Positions 7,532-17,390 of a DNA stretch of 62,356 nt are shown here, one piece after another. The translations under genes were made by a program, and so were the position numbers. The stretch's first letter is position 1. Every line of letters begins with the position of its first letter. The stretch spans positions 1 to 62,356 of the forward strand of contig NZ_VSKS01000032.1 of NCBI RefSeq assembly GCF_008312835.1, written 5' to 3'. Under the pieces are notes generated by a model. The model did not search any database. It was given only the letters and a program-made list of their open reading frames with translations, and was not told the DNA's origin. This stretch comes from Streptomyces marokkonensis. GTDB taxonomy: Bacteria; Actinomycetota; Actinomycetes; Streptomycetales; Streptomycetaceae.

Positions 7532-8662
7532 TCAGCTCAGCGTCCGCAGGGACGCCGCGTCGTACGGCGCCAGTTCGTCGAAGCGCCCGGCGAGCACCTT
7601 GGCCGCCCAGTTTGGGTCCTGGAGCAGCGCGCGGCCCACGGCGACGAGGTCGAACTCGTCCCGCTCCATCCGGTCGAGCAGGTTGTCGATGCTGCCGAGC
7701 TCGGCGCCCTCCCCCTGGAAGGCCTTGAGGAACTCGCCGTCGAGACCGACGGAGCCGACGGTGACGGCGGGCAGGCCGGTCAGCTTCTTCGTCCAGCCGG
7801 CCAGGTTGAGGTCGGAGTCCTCGAACTCCGGCAGCCAGTAGCGGCGCGTGGACGCGTGGAAGGCGTCGACACCGGCCGCGGCGAGCGGGGCGAGGATCGC
7901 CTCCAGCTCCTGGGGCGTCTCGGCGAGCCGGGCGTCGTAGGCGTCCTGCTTCCACTGCGAGTAGCGGAAGATCACCGGGAACCCGGGCGACACGGCCGCA
8001 CGCACCGCGGCCACGATCTCGGCGGCGAACGCCGCACGGGCCACCGGGTCGCCGCCGTAGGCGTCGGTGCGGCGGTTGGTGCCGGACCACAGGAACTGGT
8101 CGATGAGGTAGCCGTGCGCGCCGTGCAGCTCCACGCCGTCGAAGCCGATCCGCTCGGCGTCGGCGGCCGCCCGGGCGAACGCGGCGACGACGGCGTCGAT
8201 GTCGGCCTGCGTCATCGCCTTGCCCTTGCCCTCGGTGCCGTCCGTGCGCACCCCGGACGGGCCGACCGCCGGAGCCTCGGGGTACGGCGCCTGCCCCTGC
8301 TCACGGACCATGCCGATGTGCCAGAGCTGCGGCACGATGGCGCCGCCGGCCGCGTGCACGGCCTCGGCGACCCGCGCCCAGCCCGCGAGCTGCTCCTCCC
8401 CGTGGAACCGCGGCACCCGGTCGCTCATCCCGGCCGACTCGTGCCCCACGTACGTCCCCTCGGTGACGATCAGCCCGACACCGGCGGCGGCGCGACGCGA
8501 GTAGTACGACACCACGTCGTCGCCCGGAACACCGCCCGGCGAGAACATCCGGGTCATCGGCGCCATGACGATGCGGTTGGGGACGGTCAGGCCGTTGATC
8601 GTGGCGGGCCGGGAGAGAATCCCGGCGGCCCGGGCGGCGGTGTCCGAAGCGGTGACGGTCAC
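7532..8662 (-). CDS. NADH:flavin oxidoreductase / old yellow enzyme family
   Basis: The 376-residue TIM barrel is predicted to bind FMN. It has the family motifs RIVMAPMTRM near residue 30, the HGAHGYLIDQF active-site strand near 180 (His-x-x-His pair) and a C-terminal FDLVAVGRALLQDPNW phosphate-binding loop. Such enzymes reduce activated alkenes such as enones with NAD(P)H. The physiological substrate here is unknown. The start is the GTG at 8662, with GGAG in the preceding GGGGGCTCCTCA complement. It appears monocistronic, convergent with the gene before it and back to back with the groEL terminator region. Confidence 0.9.
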   Translation of the reverse strand: MTVTASDTAARAAGILSRPATINGLTVPNRIVMAPMTRMFSPGGVPGDDVVSYYSRRAAAGVGLIVTEGTYVGHESAGMSDRVPRFHGEEQLAGWARVAEAVHAAGGAIVPQLWHIGMVREQGQAPYPEAPAVGPSGVRTDGTEGKGKAMTQADIDAVVAAFARAAADAERIGFDGVELHGAHGYLIDQFLWSGTNRRTDAYGGDPVARAAFAAEIVAAVRAAVSPGFPVIFRYSQWKQDAYDARLAETPQELEAILAPLAAAGVDAFHASTRRYWLPEFEDSDLNLAGWTKKLTGLPAVTVGSVGLDGEFLKAFQGEGAELGSIDNLLDRMERDEFDLVAVGRALLQDPNWAAKVLAGRFDELAPYDAASLRTLS

Positions 8663-8830
8663 GTGGGGGGCTCCTCAGGTGGGTACCGGACGGTATGTGC
8701 GCATGCATTGAACGCGCTTCGACGTCAACCGGGGCGTACGCGGAGGCATTCCGCCGCCCCGGAACACCCACCCGTGATCCCGGTCACACACACGTCCGTC
8801 AGGACGACCCGATCACTCCCGGACACGCCC

Positions 8831-8870
8831 GAGGGCGGCACCCCCTGTCGGAACAGGGGATGCCGCCCTC
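8831..8870 (-). terminator. groEL2 terminator hairpin
   Basis: GAGGGCGGCA and TGCCGCCCTC flank a second paired segment CCCCTGT/ACAGGGG, giving an 18-bp stem with a CGGA loop 35 bp after the groEL stop. There is no U-tract, which is usual in Streptomyces. Confidence 0.75.
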
Positions 8871-8905
8871 GGTCACGCGACGGACGGATCCGATCCTCGA
8901 AGGGA

Positions 8906-10636
<1,731 letters not shown>

Positions 10637-10655
10637 TCACCGACCCGGTCCTTCG

Positions 10656-10682
10656 TTGTCACTCTCACCTTCAGAGTGCTAA
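10656..10682 (-). promoter_or_regulatory. CIRCE operator 1 (HrcA site) of groEL2
   Basis: On the top strand TTGTCACTC, nine bases and GAGTGCTAA form the CIRCE inverted repeat with two mismatches in the left arm. It is the gene-proximal of two tandem sites. Confidence 0.85.
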
Positions 10683-10691
10683 CGCCAATGA

Positions 10692-10718
10692 TTAGCACTC
10701 GACCCACCCGAGTGCAAG
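10692..10718 (-). promoter_or_regulatory. CIRCE operator 2 (HrcA site) of groEL2, overlapping the promoter
   Basis: TTAGCACTC, nine bases and GAGTGCAAG lie 9 bp beyond operator 1. Read leftward, TTGCAC at its outer edge and TAATCA 17 bp later form a plausible vegetative promoter lying across this operator, as expected for HrcA repression. Confidence 0.85.
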
Positions 10719-10842
10719 GCGCGCCCGCGAAGCGGGCTCATTGAGGGGTGGCGGTCGGGTGACGGGTGGGCGCAAGCGCCCATCGGGGGACACGGGGCGC
10801 TCAGCCGCACGCGAACACCGGCGCGCACCGGTCCGGGCAGGG

Positions 10843-10878
10843 CGAAGGGCCCGCACCCCGGGGGATGCGGGCCCTTCG
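10843..10878 (-). terminator. Terminator of the cold-shock gene
   Basis: CGAAGGGCCCGCA pairs with TGCGGGCCCTTCG around a short loop, 33 bp after the stop of the cold-shock gene. It is a strong GC-rich hairpin. Confidence 0.8.
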
Positions 10879-10910
10879 TCGGCAGAAGATGCTTGCGGCT
10901 GGTAGCGCGT

Positions 10911-11114
10911 TCAGGCGCTGAGACGAACCATGTCGGCCTGTGGGCCCTTCTGACCCTGCGAGATCTCGAACTCGACCCGCTGGCCTTCTTCGAGGGTGCG
11001 GTAGCCGTCCATCTGGATCGCGCTGTAGTGGACGAAAACATCCGCACCACCGTCGACCGCGATGAAGCCGTACCCCTTCTCCGCGTTGAACCACTTGACG
11101 GTGCCCTGAGCCAT
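10911..11114 (-). CDS. CspA-family cold-shock protein
   Basis: The 67-residue single OB-fold protein begins [18 protein letters not shown] and carries both RNA-binding motifs (KGYGFI and VFVHYSAI). It melts secondary structure in single-stranded RNA or DNA. The start was set at the ATG at 11114 because GGGGAG lies nine bases upstream. The further in-frame start at 11144 adds a non-conserved ten-residue lead. It is expressed alone, with a strong terminator and a long upstream leader. Its role in Streptomyces is often constitutive rather than strictly cold-induced, so the name reflects the family only. Confidence 0.95.
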   Translation of the reverse strand: MAQGTVKWFNAEKGYGFIAVDGGADVFVHYSAIQMDGYRTLEEGQRVEFEISQGQKGPQADMVRLSA

Positions 11115-11524
11115 GCCTAACTCCCCTATTACTGGCCCTTGCACAGATCCACACTTCGCGGATCCGGGTCAGACCTCACCCCCCAACGGTTGGGGGCGTG
11201 CGCCGGAACGCGTCGACCGCGGCTGAATGTATCTGTCCAACTGCCGTCTGCAACAGGTCAATCGGACGAGAAATCTGGACGACACCGGTCCGGAATGTGG
11301 CGAGAATTCACCCGATTCCAGGGCAAGTCGGGCCGGACAATGGTCACAAATGCCGCGAAACGTGCCCACACTTTGGCTACATCCAGTCGGGCGTACGGCA
11401 GGAATTCAGGGTGCTCGATCAGTGGATCAGGAGCGCGTTCCCCAACTCTACCGCGCTCAATCCCATGGAATTGCCCCCTCCGGTTCTCTCACGGAAGGGG
11501 CAAAGTCCTAAACACTCGGTCACC
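11115..11524 (-). other. Long non-coding leader region upstream of the cold-shock gene
   Basis: About 410 bp without a credible gene. Base composition is visibly less GC-rich than the neighbours around 11220-11480. Cold-shock genes often have long structured 5' leaders, which fits, but I cannot place a promoter or fold with confidence. Short open frames here lack ribosome sites and codon bias. Confidence 0.5.
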
Positions 11525-11545
11525 ATCATTACCGAAGGTAATGAT
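11525..11545 (-). terminator. AT-rich hairpin after the sulfur-carrier gene
   Basis: ATCATTACC and GGTAATGAT form a perfect 9-bp stem with a GAA loop that touches the stop codon of the sulfur-carrier gene. It is unusually AT-rich for this genome and is likely a terminator for the thrC operon. Confidence 0.6.
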
Positions 11546-11820
11546 CAGCCTCCGGCGACCGCCGGGATGATCGACACGCCGGCCCCGTCCGGGGTGGCCG
11601 TCTCGAGCCCCTGCTCGAACCGCACGTCGTCGTCATTGACGTAGACGTTCACGAACCGCCGCAGCCTGCCCTGATCGTCGAGCACGCGGGCGGCGATCCC
11701 GGTGTGGTTCTTCTCCAGGTCCGAGATGACCTCGGAAAGGGTGGCGCCCTCGGCGCTCACCTCGGCCTGCCCACCGGTGTAGGTACGCAGGATGGTGGGG
11801 ATACGAACAGTCACGCTCAC
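11545..11820 (-). CDS. MoaD/ThiS/CysO-like sulfur-carrier protein
   Basis: This 91-residue ubiquitin-like protein ends PAVAGG. The terminal Gly-Gly is the residue pair that an E1-like enzyme adenylates and converts to a thiocarboxylate. The opening MSVTVRIPTILRTYTGGQ and the VNVYVNDDDVRF strand are very close, as I remember it, to mycobacterial CysO, which carries sulfide for cysteine synthesis by CysM. It lies 81 bp after the PLP enzyme below on the same strand, with a genome-repeat segment between, and ends at a hairpin. It may therefore deliver sulfur to that enzyme, or simply be a general sulfur carrier. Confidence 0.88.
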   Translation of the reverse strand: MSVTVRIPTILRTYTGGQAEVSAEGATLSEVISDLEKNHTGIAARVLDDQGRLRRFVNVYVNDDDVRFEQGLETATPDGAGVSIIPAVAGG

Positions 11821-11850
11821 GACAAAACCTCCGGAAGGGACAGCACCCTG

Positions 11851-11893
11851 GGGGCGCGGGGAACTGCGCGACCAGCCACAACGGACCCGCAGA
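11851..11893. repeat. Copy of a streptomycete intergenic repeat
   Basis: GGGGCGCGGGGAACTGCGCG followed by ACCAGCCACAACGGACCCG. The same unit occurs twice at 26.1-26.3 kb. It sits between the PLP enzyme and sulfur-carrier genes. I recall this sequence as abundant between Streptomyces genes, with no agreed function. Confidence 0.75.
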
Positions 11894-11901
11894 CGAACGA
11901 C

Positions 11902-13197
11902 TCAGACAAGCCCGGCTTCACGGAACGACTCAAGGCTCGGACGGATCGTCGCGCTCAACCCCGTGCCGGCGACCGCGTCCAACGTCTTCAGACCGTCACC
12001 CGTGTTGAGCACCACCGTGGTCAGAGACGGATCGAGCGCCCCGCTCTCAAGAAGCTTCTTCGTCACGCCGACCGTGACACCCCCCGCGGTCTCCGCGAAG
12101 ATCCCCTCGGTGCGCGCCAGCAGCTTGATCGCGTCGACGATCTGCCCGTCGGTCACGTCCTCCACGGCCCCGCCCGTGCGGCGCGCGATGTCCAGGACGT
12201 ACGGCCCGTCCGCCGGGTTCCCGATCGCCAGCGACTTGGCGATCGTGTCCGGCTTCTGCGGACGCACGACGTCGTGCCCGGCCTTGTAGGCGGTGGACAC
12301 CGGCGAGCACCCCTCCGCCTGGGCGCCGAAGATCCGGTACGGCTTGTCCTCGACCAGCCCGAGCCCGATCAGCTCCCGCAGGCCCTTGTCGATCTTCGTG
12401 AGCTGGGAGCCGGAGGCGATCGGGATCACGAGCTGGTCCGGGAGCCGCCAGCCGAGCTGCTCGCAGATCTCGTACGCGAGGGTCTTCGAGCCCTCGGCGT
12501 AGTACGGCCGCAGGTTGACGTTGACGAAGCCCCAGCCCTCGCCGGCCGGGTCGCCGATCAGCTCGGAGCAGAAGCGGTTCACGTCGTCGTAGTTGCCCTC
12601 GATGCCGACGAGCTCGCCGCCGTAGACGGCGGCCATGACGACCTTGCCCTGCTCCAGGTCGTGCGGGATGAACACGCAGGAGCGGAAGCCCGCCCGGGCG
12701 GCGGCGGCACCGACCGCCCCGGCGAGGTTGCCGGTCGAGGAGCAGGACAGGGTGGTGAAGCCGAAGGCGCGGGCGGCCTCGAGGGCCTGGGCGACGACGC
12801 GGTCCTTGAAGGAGTGCGTCGGGTTGCCGGAGTCGTCCTTGATGTACAGACCGCCGGTGACGCCCAGCTCGCGCGCCAGGTTGTCGGCCTGGACGAGCTT
12901 GGTCCAGCCGGGGTTCAGGTTCGGCTTGGTCGCCACGTCCGCCGGGACGGGCAGCAGGGGCGCGTAGCGCCAGATGTTCGCGGGTCCCGCCTCGATCCGC
13001 TTGCGCAGCTCCTCGGTGTCGTGGGCCGAGAAGTCGTAGGCGATCTCCAGCGGGCCGAAACACTCCTCGCAGGCGAAGACGGGGCCGAGGGGCACGCGGT
13101 GACCGCATTCGCGGCAGGAGAGCGCGGCGGCGGGGCCGAGATCGACGGCGTTCGCGATGGCGGAATCGGTGGTGCTTGCAACAGTCTGCACAGCCAT
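11902..13197 (-). CDS. thrC: Threonine synthase-type PLP enzyme, SAM-riboswitch controlled
   Basis: The 431-residue fold-type II PLP enzyme has the lysine in NPTHSFKDRVV (about 128), SCSSTGNLAGA as phosphate-binding loop and an N-terminal zinc ribbon (CRECG...CEEC, about 28-51). These features match actinobacterial threonine synthase, which converts O-phosphohomoserine to threonine. A SAM-I riboswitch lies directly in front and a VAGG sulfur carrier follows. This context points as much to sulfur or methionine supply as to threonine. A homocysteine-forming role is conceivable but unproven. The start is the ATG at 13197, preceded by AAAGG. Confidence 0.88.
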   Translation of the reverse strand: MAVQTVASTTDSAIANAVDLGPAAALSCRECGHRVPLGPVFACEECFGPLEIAYDFSAHDTEELRKRIEAGPANIWRYAPLLPVPADVATKPNLNPGWTKLVQADNLARELGVTGGLYIKDDSGNPTHSFKDRVVAQALEAARAFGFTTLSCSSTGNLAGAVGAAAARAGFRSCVFIPHDLEQGKVVMAAVYGGELVGIEGNYDDVNRFCSELIGDPAGEGWGFVNVNLRPYYAEGSKTLAYEICEQLGWRLPDQLVIPIASGSQLTKIDKGLRELIGLGLVEDKPYRIFGAQAEGCSPVSTAYKAGHDVVRPQKPDTIAKSLAIGNPADGPYVLDIARRTGGAVEDVTDGQIVDAIKLLARTEGIFAETAGGVTVGVTKKLLESGALDPSLTTVVLNTGDGLKTLDAVAGTGLSATIRPSLESFREAGLV

Positions 13198-13217
13198 GTG
13201 AGGCGAGGCCCTTTCTC

Positions 13218-13361
13218 CTCATCTTCCTCACGACGCATCTCGCCGTGAGACGGATTTGGCACCTTCCCTAGCCGGGAGCCTCGCCACGTCTGCGTGACAA
13301 GAACCGACTGGAGGGTTGCCGGGGCTTCATCGGGCCGTGTCCCTCTGCCCCTCTGGATGAG
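13218..13361 (-). ncRNA. SAM-I (S-box) riboswitch leader of thrC
   Basis: Read leftward, the leader has every S-box landmark in order. P1 is 13356-13361 pairing with 13218-13223. An AGAGGGGCAGAGGGA turn is followed by the GGCC...GATGAAG core and GGCAACC (13314-13320). After the P3 arm come AGGGAAGGTGCCAAATCC (GGTGCC at 13258-13263), then the P4 hairpin CTCACG/CGTGAG, then GAAGATGAG. The 3' strand of P1 includes a GAGGAG just upstream of the thrC start, so ligand binding could mask the ribosome site. S-adenosylmethionine is the ligand in this family. Confidence 0.9.
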
Positions 13362-13501
13362 CGGTGTTCAGTTGTCCGCGCGACGACCCCGGCATGCGAT
13401 GGTCATCGGCGTTGTTCAAGACTGTAACCGAAGGCCTGGATGGTTGAGACAGTCCGTCCGAACCGCGAGATGGATCACAGGCCAGTGAGGAGCCGGGGAC
13501 C

Positions 13502-14473
13502 GTGCTGGAAGAAGTCGAGCGCTGGCTGGCCGACCGCTCCTGGTCCGTGGCCGACCGCCCGCTCCACCGGATCCTGGCGGCGAAACGGGCCACCGGGCAG
13601 ACGGTGAGCGTGGTGCTGCCCGCGCTGAACGAGGAGGCGACGGTCGGCGAGATCGTCTCGGCCGTCCGGCGCGATCTGGTGCTCGGGGTCCCGCTGGTCG
13701 ACGAGGTCGTGGTGGTCGACTCGGGCTCGACGGACCGCACGGCCGAGGAGGCGGCGGCAGCGGGCGCCAGGGTGGTGCACCGGGACGCGATCCTGCCCCG
13801 CATACCGGCGGTGCCCGGCAAGGGCGAGGTGCTGTGGCGGTCGCTGCTGGTCACCCGGGGCGACATCGTGTGCTTCGTCGACGCGGACCTCAGGGAGTTC
13901 TCCTCCGACTTCGTCTCCGGCATCGTCGGCCCGCTGCTGACCGAGCCCGACGTGCACCTGGTCAAGGCCATGTACGACCGCCCCCTGACGGTGTCCGGCG
14001 GACCCGCCTCCGGCACGGCGGCGGCCGGTCAGGGCGGCCGGGTCACGGAGCTGATGGCCCGCCCGCTGCTGAACATGCACTGGCCCCGGCTGGCCGGCTT
14101 CGTCCAGCCGCTGGGCGGCGAGTACGCGGCCCGCCGGAGCCTGCTCGAACAGCTCCCGTTCCCGGTCGGCTACGGCGTCGAGCTGGGCATGCTGGTCGAC
14201 GCCCTGCATCTGGTGGGCCTGGACGCGCTGGCCCAGGTCGACGTCGGTGTGCGCAGGCACCGGCACCAGGACGGCCAGGCCCTCGGGCGGATGGCCGCCG
14301 CGATCTACCGCACCGCCCAGCTCCGCCTGGCCCGCGGCCACATGATCCGGCCGTCCCTGACCCAGTTCGAGCGCTCGGGCGACGCCTTCGAACCCCGCAC
14401 GTACTCCGTCGACACGGAGGAACGGCCGCCGATGACGGAGATCGCGGAGTACCAGGCGCGCAGGGTGGCCTGA
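13502..14473 (+). CDS. gpgS: Glucosyl-3-phosphoglycerate synthase (GT-A glycosyltransferase, GT81)
   Basis: The 323-residue enzyme transfers glucose from NDP-glucose to 3-phosphoglycerate, the first step to glucosylglycerate. It has a GT-A fold with VSVVLPALNEEATVGEIV, VVVDSGSTDRTAEEA, a CFVDADLREF metal motif (DxD-like) near 120 and GYGVELGMLVD near 225. The VPGKGEVLWRSL loop is characteristic of GpgS. The GTG start at 13502 follows AGGAGCCGGGGAC. It lies upstream of otsA and otsB, so the run makes compatible solutes or polysaccharide precursors. Confidence 0.92.
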   Translation: MLEEVERWLADRSWSVADRPLHRILAAKRATGQTVSVVLPALNEEATVGEIVSAVRRDLVLGVPLVDEVVVVDSGSTDRTAEEAAAAGARVVHRDAILPRIPAVPGKGEVLWRSLLVTRGDIVCFVDADLREFSSDFVSGIVGPLLTEPDVHLVKAMYDRPLTVSGGPASGTAAAGQGGRVTELMARPLLNMHWPRLAGFVQPLGGEYAARRSLLEQLPFPVGYGVELGMLVDALHLVGLDALAQVDVGVRRHRHQDGQALGRMAAAIYRTAQLRLARGHMIRPSLTQFERSGDAFEPRTYSVDTEERPPMTEIAEYQARRVA

Positions 14474-14584
14474 GCCCTCGGCCGCGGGGAGGCGTCCGTT
14501 CCGTCGGAGGCGTGTGACCAAATCGCCATGGAGGGGACGCGGGGGCACGTTTGAGGTTCCGGGGGCCGGGCTAGGTTGAGGCGT

Positions 14585-15988
14585 ATGGCTTCAAGCTTCG
14601 GTGCTGCTCAGGTGCTGGTCGCCTCCAACCGGGGGCCGGTCTCGTACGAGGTGGGAGAGGACGGCTCGCTGCGGGCCAGGCGGGGCGGTGGCGGACTGGT
14701 GTCCGGGCTGTCGGCCATCGGTCCCGAGGCGGGGGCGCTGTGGGTGTGCTCGGCACTGTCCGACGGCGACCGCGAGGCGGTGCGGCGCGGGGCCGGCGAG
14801 GACGGCGTGCGGATGCTGGACATCCCTGCGGACGTGCACGCGGACGCGTACAACGGGATCGCCAACTCGGTGTTGTGGTTCGTGCACCACATGCTTTACC
14901 AGACACCCCTCGAGCCGGTCTTCGACGCGGAGTTCCGCCGTCAGTGGGCGTCGTACGAGACCTACAACCGCGCGTTCGCCGAGGCGCTGGCCGAGGAGGC
15001 GGCGCAGGGTGCGGCGGTGCTCGTCCAGGACTACCACCTGACCCTCGTCCCCGGGATGCTCCGCGAGCTCCGCCCCGACCTGCGCATCGGGCACTTCTCG
15101 CACACGCCGTGGGCGCCGCCGGAGTACTTCGCGATGCTGCCCGGCGACATCGCCGCCCAGGTGCTGCGCGGCATGCTCGGCGCCGACCGGCTCGGCTTCC
15201 TCACCCGGCGCTGGGCGGACGCGTTCACCGCGTGCTGCGAGCGCTTCGCGGGCGGGCTCGGCGACACGGCGGTGGGCGTGCACGGGCTGGGGGCCGACGC
15301 GGACTTCCTGCGCGCCCGGTCCCACGAGGCGGACGTCGAGGAGCGGATCGTCGCGCTGCGCGCGGAGATCGGTGAGGGCCGCCGGACGATCGTCCGGGTC
15401 GACCGCACCGAACTGTCCAAGAACATCGTGCGCGGCCTGCTGGCGTACCGGCAGCTCCTGGACGACCACCCCGAGTGGCGCGAACGCGTCGTGCACGTCG
15501 CGTTCGCCTACCCCTCCCGGCAGGACCTCGCCGTGTACCGCGACTACACCGCCGAGGTGCAGCGGGTCGCGGAGGAGATCAACGAGCGGTACGGGACGCC
15601 GGGCTGGCGGCCGGTCGTCCTCCACGTCAAGGACGACTTCGCGCGCTCGCTCGCCGCGTACCGGCTGGCGGACGTGGCGCTGGTCAACCCCATCCGCGAC
15701 GGCATGAACCTGGTCGCCAAGGAGGTCCCGGTCGTCTCCGACGGCGCCTGCGCGCTGGTGCTGTCCCGGGAGGCGGGCGCCCACGAGGAGCTGGGCGAGG
15801 ACGCGATCACGGTCAACCCGTACGACGTCGTCGAGACCTCCCGCGCCCTGCACGAGGCCCTGACGATGAGCGGCGACGAGCGCGCCGACCGCACCAAACG
15901 CCTGGCGGCGGCGGCCACCGCCCTCCCCCCGGCACGCTGGTTCCTGGACCAGCTGGACGCGCTGCGGGAGGGACCGGTGTCCCGCTGA
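14585..15988 (+). CDS. otsA: Trehalose-6-phosphate synthase (GT20)
   Basis: The 467-residue GT-B enzyme makes trehalose 6-phosphate from NDP-glucose and glucose 6-phosphate. The markers are VASNRGPVS at the N-terminus, VLVQDYHLTLVPGMLRE, GHFSHTPWAPPEYF, RVDRTELSKNIVRGL and NPIRDGMNLVAKE. The start was set at the ATG at 14585, with AGG seven bases upstream. A TTG three codons earlier is less likely. The next gene on the strand is the matching phosphatase, 56 bp away, so this is an OtsAB pair for stress and spore trehalose. Confidence 0.96.
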   Translation: MASSFGAAQVLVASNRGPVSYEVGEDGSLRARRGGGGLVSGLSAIGPEAGALWVCSALSDGDREAVRRGAGEDGVRMLDIPADVHADAYNGIANSVLWFVHHMLYQTPLEPVFDAEFRRQWASYETYNRAFAEALAEEAAQGAAVLVQDYHLTLVPGMLRELRPDLRIGHFSHTPWAPPEYFAMLPGDIAAQVLRGMLGADRLGFLTRRWADAFTACCERFAGGLGDTAVGVHGLGADADFLRARSHEADVEERIVALRAEIGEGRRTIVRVDRTELSKNIVRGLLAYRQLLDDHPEWRERVVHVAFAYPSRQDLAVYRDYTAEVQRVAEEINERYGTPGWRPVVLHVKDDFARSLAAYRLADVALVNPIRDGMNLVAKEVPVVSDGACALVLSREAGAHEELGEDAITVNPYDVVETSRALHEALTMSGDERADRTKRLAAAATALPPARWFLDQLDALREGPVSR

Positions 15989-16044
15989 CCGGTATGGCCG
16001 GTCGGGCAGGCGTGCGACGGGGCGACCGTGGATAGGTTGGGCGT

Positions 16045-16905
16045 ATGGGCAGCCACACGGATTCCACGGACCCGAACGCCATGCCGACACCCGCCACGCA
16101 GGCCGGACGGGAAGGGCTGGAGGCGCTTCTCTCCCGCCCGGAGAAGGCGCTGATCGGGCTCGACTTCGACGGGACGCTCGCGCCGATCGTGGCCGATCCC
16201 GAACAGGCCCGCGCGCACCCCGACGCGGTGCCCGCGCTCGCCGCGCTCGCCCCGAAGGTGGCCGCGGTCGCGGTCGTCACGGGCCGCCCGGCGGGTGTCG
16301 CGGTCCGGCACGGGGGCTTCGCGGGCGTTCCCGGCCTGGAGCACCTCGTCGTTCTCGGCCACTACGGCGCCGAGCGCTGGGACGCCGTCACCGGTACGGT
16401 CGCCGCGCCCGCCCCGCACCCCGGTGTCGCCGCCGCCCGCGCGGAACTGCCGGGGCTGCTCGACCGGGTCGGCGCGTGGCAGGGCACCTGGATCGAGGAG
16501 AAGGGGCGGGCGGTGGCCGTCCACACCCGCCGTGCCTCCGATCCCCAGGCGGCGTTCGAGGCCCTGCGCGAGCCGCTCGCCGACCTCGCCACCCGGCACG
16601 GCCTCGTGGTCGAGCCCGGCCGCATGGTCCTGGAGCTGCGCCCGCCCGGCATGGACAAGGGCGTCGCCCTGACGGAGTACGCCCGTGAGATCGGCGCGGA
16701 GTGCGTTCTCTACGCCGGCGACGACCTGGGTGACCTCGCCGCCTACACGGCCGTCGACAAGCTCCGCTCGGCCGGCACACCCGGCCTGCTGGTCTGCAGC
16801 GGCAGCGAAGAGGTCACGGAGCTGCGGGAACGCGCGGACGTGGTGACGGAGGGCCCGTCCGGCGTCGTGCGGCTACTGCGGGGGCTGGCGGAGCGGATGC
16901 CCTGA
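16045..16905 (+). CDS. otsB: Trehalose-6-phosphate phosphatase (HAD)
   Basis: The 286-residue HAD hydrolase removes phosphate from trehalose 6-phosphate. Motif I is GLDFDGTLAPI (nucleophile Asp near 40), motif II VTGRPAG, motif III the lysine in GMDKGVAL and motif IV YAGDDLGDLAA. The cap contains the substrate-contacting HYGAERWD. An extension of about 25 residues rich in Ser and Thr precedes the domain. It forms an operon with otsA and ends at the hairpin at 16975. Confidence 0.94.
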   Translation: MGSHTDSTDPNAMPTPATQAGREGLEALLSRPEKALIGLDFDGTLAPIVADPEQARAHPDAVPALAALAPKVAAVAVVTGRPAGVAVRHGGFAGVPGLEHLVVLGHYGAERWDAVTGTVAAPAPHPGVAAARAELPGLLDRVGAWQGTWIEEKGRAVAVHTRRASDPQAAFEALREPLADLATRHGLVVEPGRMVLELRPPGMDKGVALTEYAREIGAECVLYAGDDLGDLAAYTAVDKLRSAGTPGLLVCSGSEEVTELRERADVVTEGPSGVVRLLRGLAERMP

Positions 16906-16974
16906 GGCGGTTCCCCTTCCCGTCCCTGGGGGCTGCGCCCCCAGACCCCCCTTTCGGCCCTGGACGGGCCTCGT

Positions 16975-17021
16975 CCTCAAACGCCGGAGGGGCTGAAAGT
17001 CAGCCCCTCCGGCGTTTGAGG
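16975..17021. terminator. Strong bidirectional hairpin of a common Streptomyces intergenic type
   Basis: CCTCAAACGCCGGAGGGGCT pairs perfectly with its complement ending in TTTGAGG around GAAAGTC, a 20-bp stem. It separates the convergent otsB and DUF3263 genes and can stop both. Flanking GGGGCTGCGCCCCCAGACCCC and GGGTCTGGGGCGGAGCCCC add a second, outer dyad. Sequences of this type recur in Streptomyces genomes. Confidence 0.85.
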
Positions 17022-17119
17022 AGCGGGGTCTGGGGCGGAGCCCCAGGTCGGGACGGGAAGGGGCGGCGGGGGCGGAACAACCTTCCGGGATCCAGGTCAG
17101 GGTGCCGACCCGACCCGCC

Positions 17120-17380
17120 TCAGCGTTCCGCGCGGCGGGTCTCGCGGAGGCGGCGCAGACGGTTGACCGTCACGGGGTCGTGGGCCAGGGCCCGGGGATC
17201 GTCCAGGAGGGCGTTGAGGAGCTGGTAGTACCGCACCGGAGCCAGCCCCAGCTCCTCACGGATCGCCCGCTCCTTCACGCCGGGCCCGGCGAACCCGCGA
17301 CGCTCCAGCGCGAGGATGTCCTGCTCGCGTCGCCCCAGCCCGCCGCCGCCGTCCGCGTGATTCTCGTTCCCCTGGTCCAT
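17120..17380 (-). CDS. DUF3263-family small DNA-binding-like protein
   Basis: The 86-residue protein has the core REQDILALERRGFAGPGVKE followed by AIREELGLAPVRYYQLLNAL, a helix-turn-helix-like pattern typical of DUF3263, a mycobacterial and streptomycete family of unknown role. The ATG at 17380 is chosen. A GTG nine bases earlier is possible, because GGAG sits close to it. It lies 10 bp downstream of the sugar-binding lipoprotein gene, so it may be co-transcribed with it. Confidence 0.85.
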   Translation of the reverse strand: MDQGNENHADGGGGLGRREQDILALERRGFAGPGVKERAIREELGLAPVRYYQLLNALLDDPRALAHDPVTVNRLRRLRETRRAER

Positions 17381-17390
17381 GCCGCGCACG

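Noticed and set aside
10674-10700. A single reversed CIRCE (GAGTGCTAA-N9-TTAGCACTC)
   Set aside because: The orientation is the inverse of CIRCE. It is simply the join between two correctly oriented CIRCE elements.
11139-11644. Small + strand frames in the cold-shock gene leader
   Set aside because: Frames overlap one another, lack codon bias at third positions and have no start signals.
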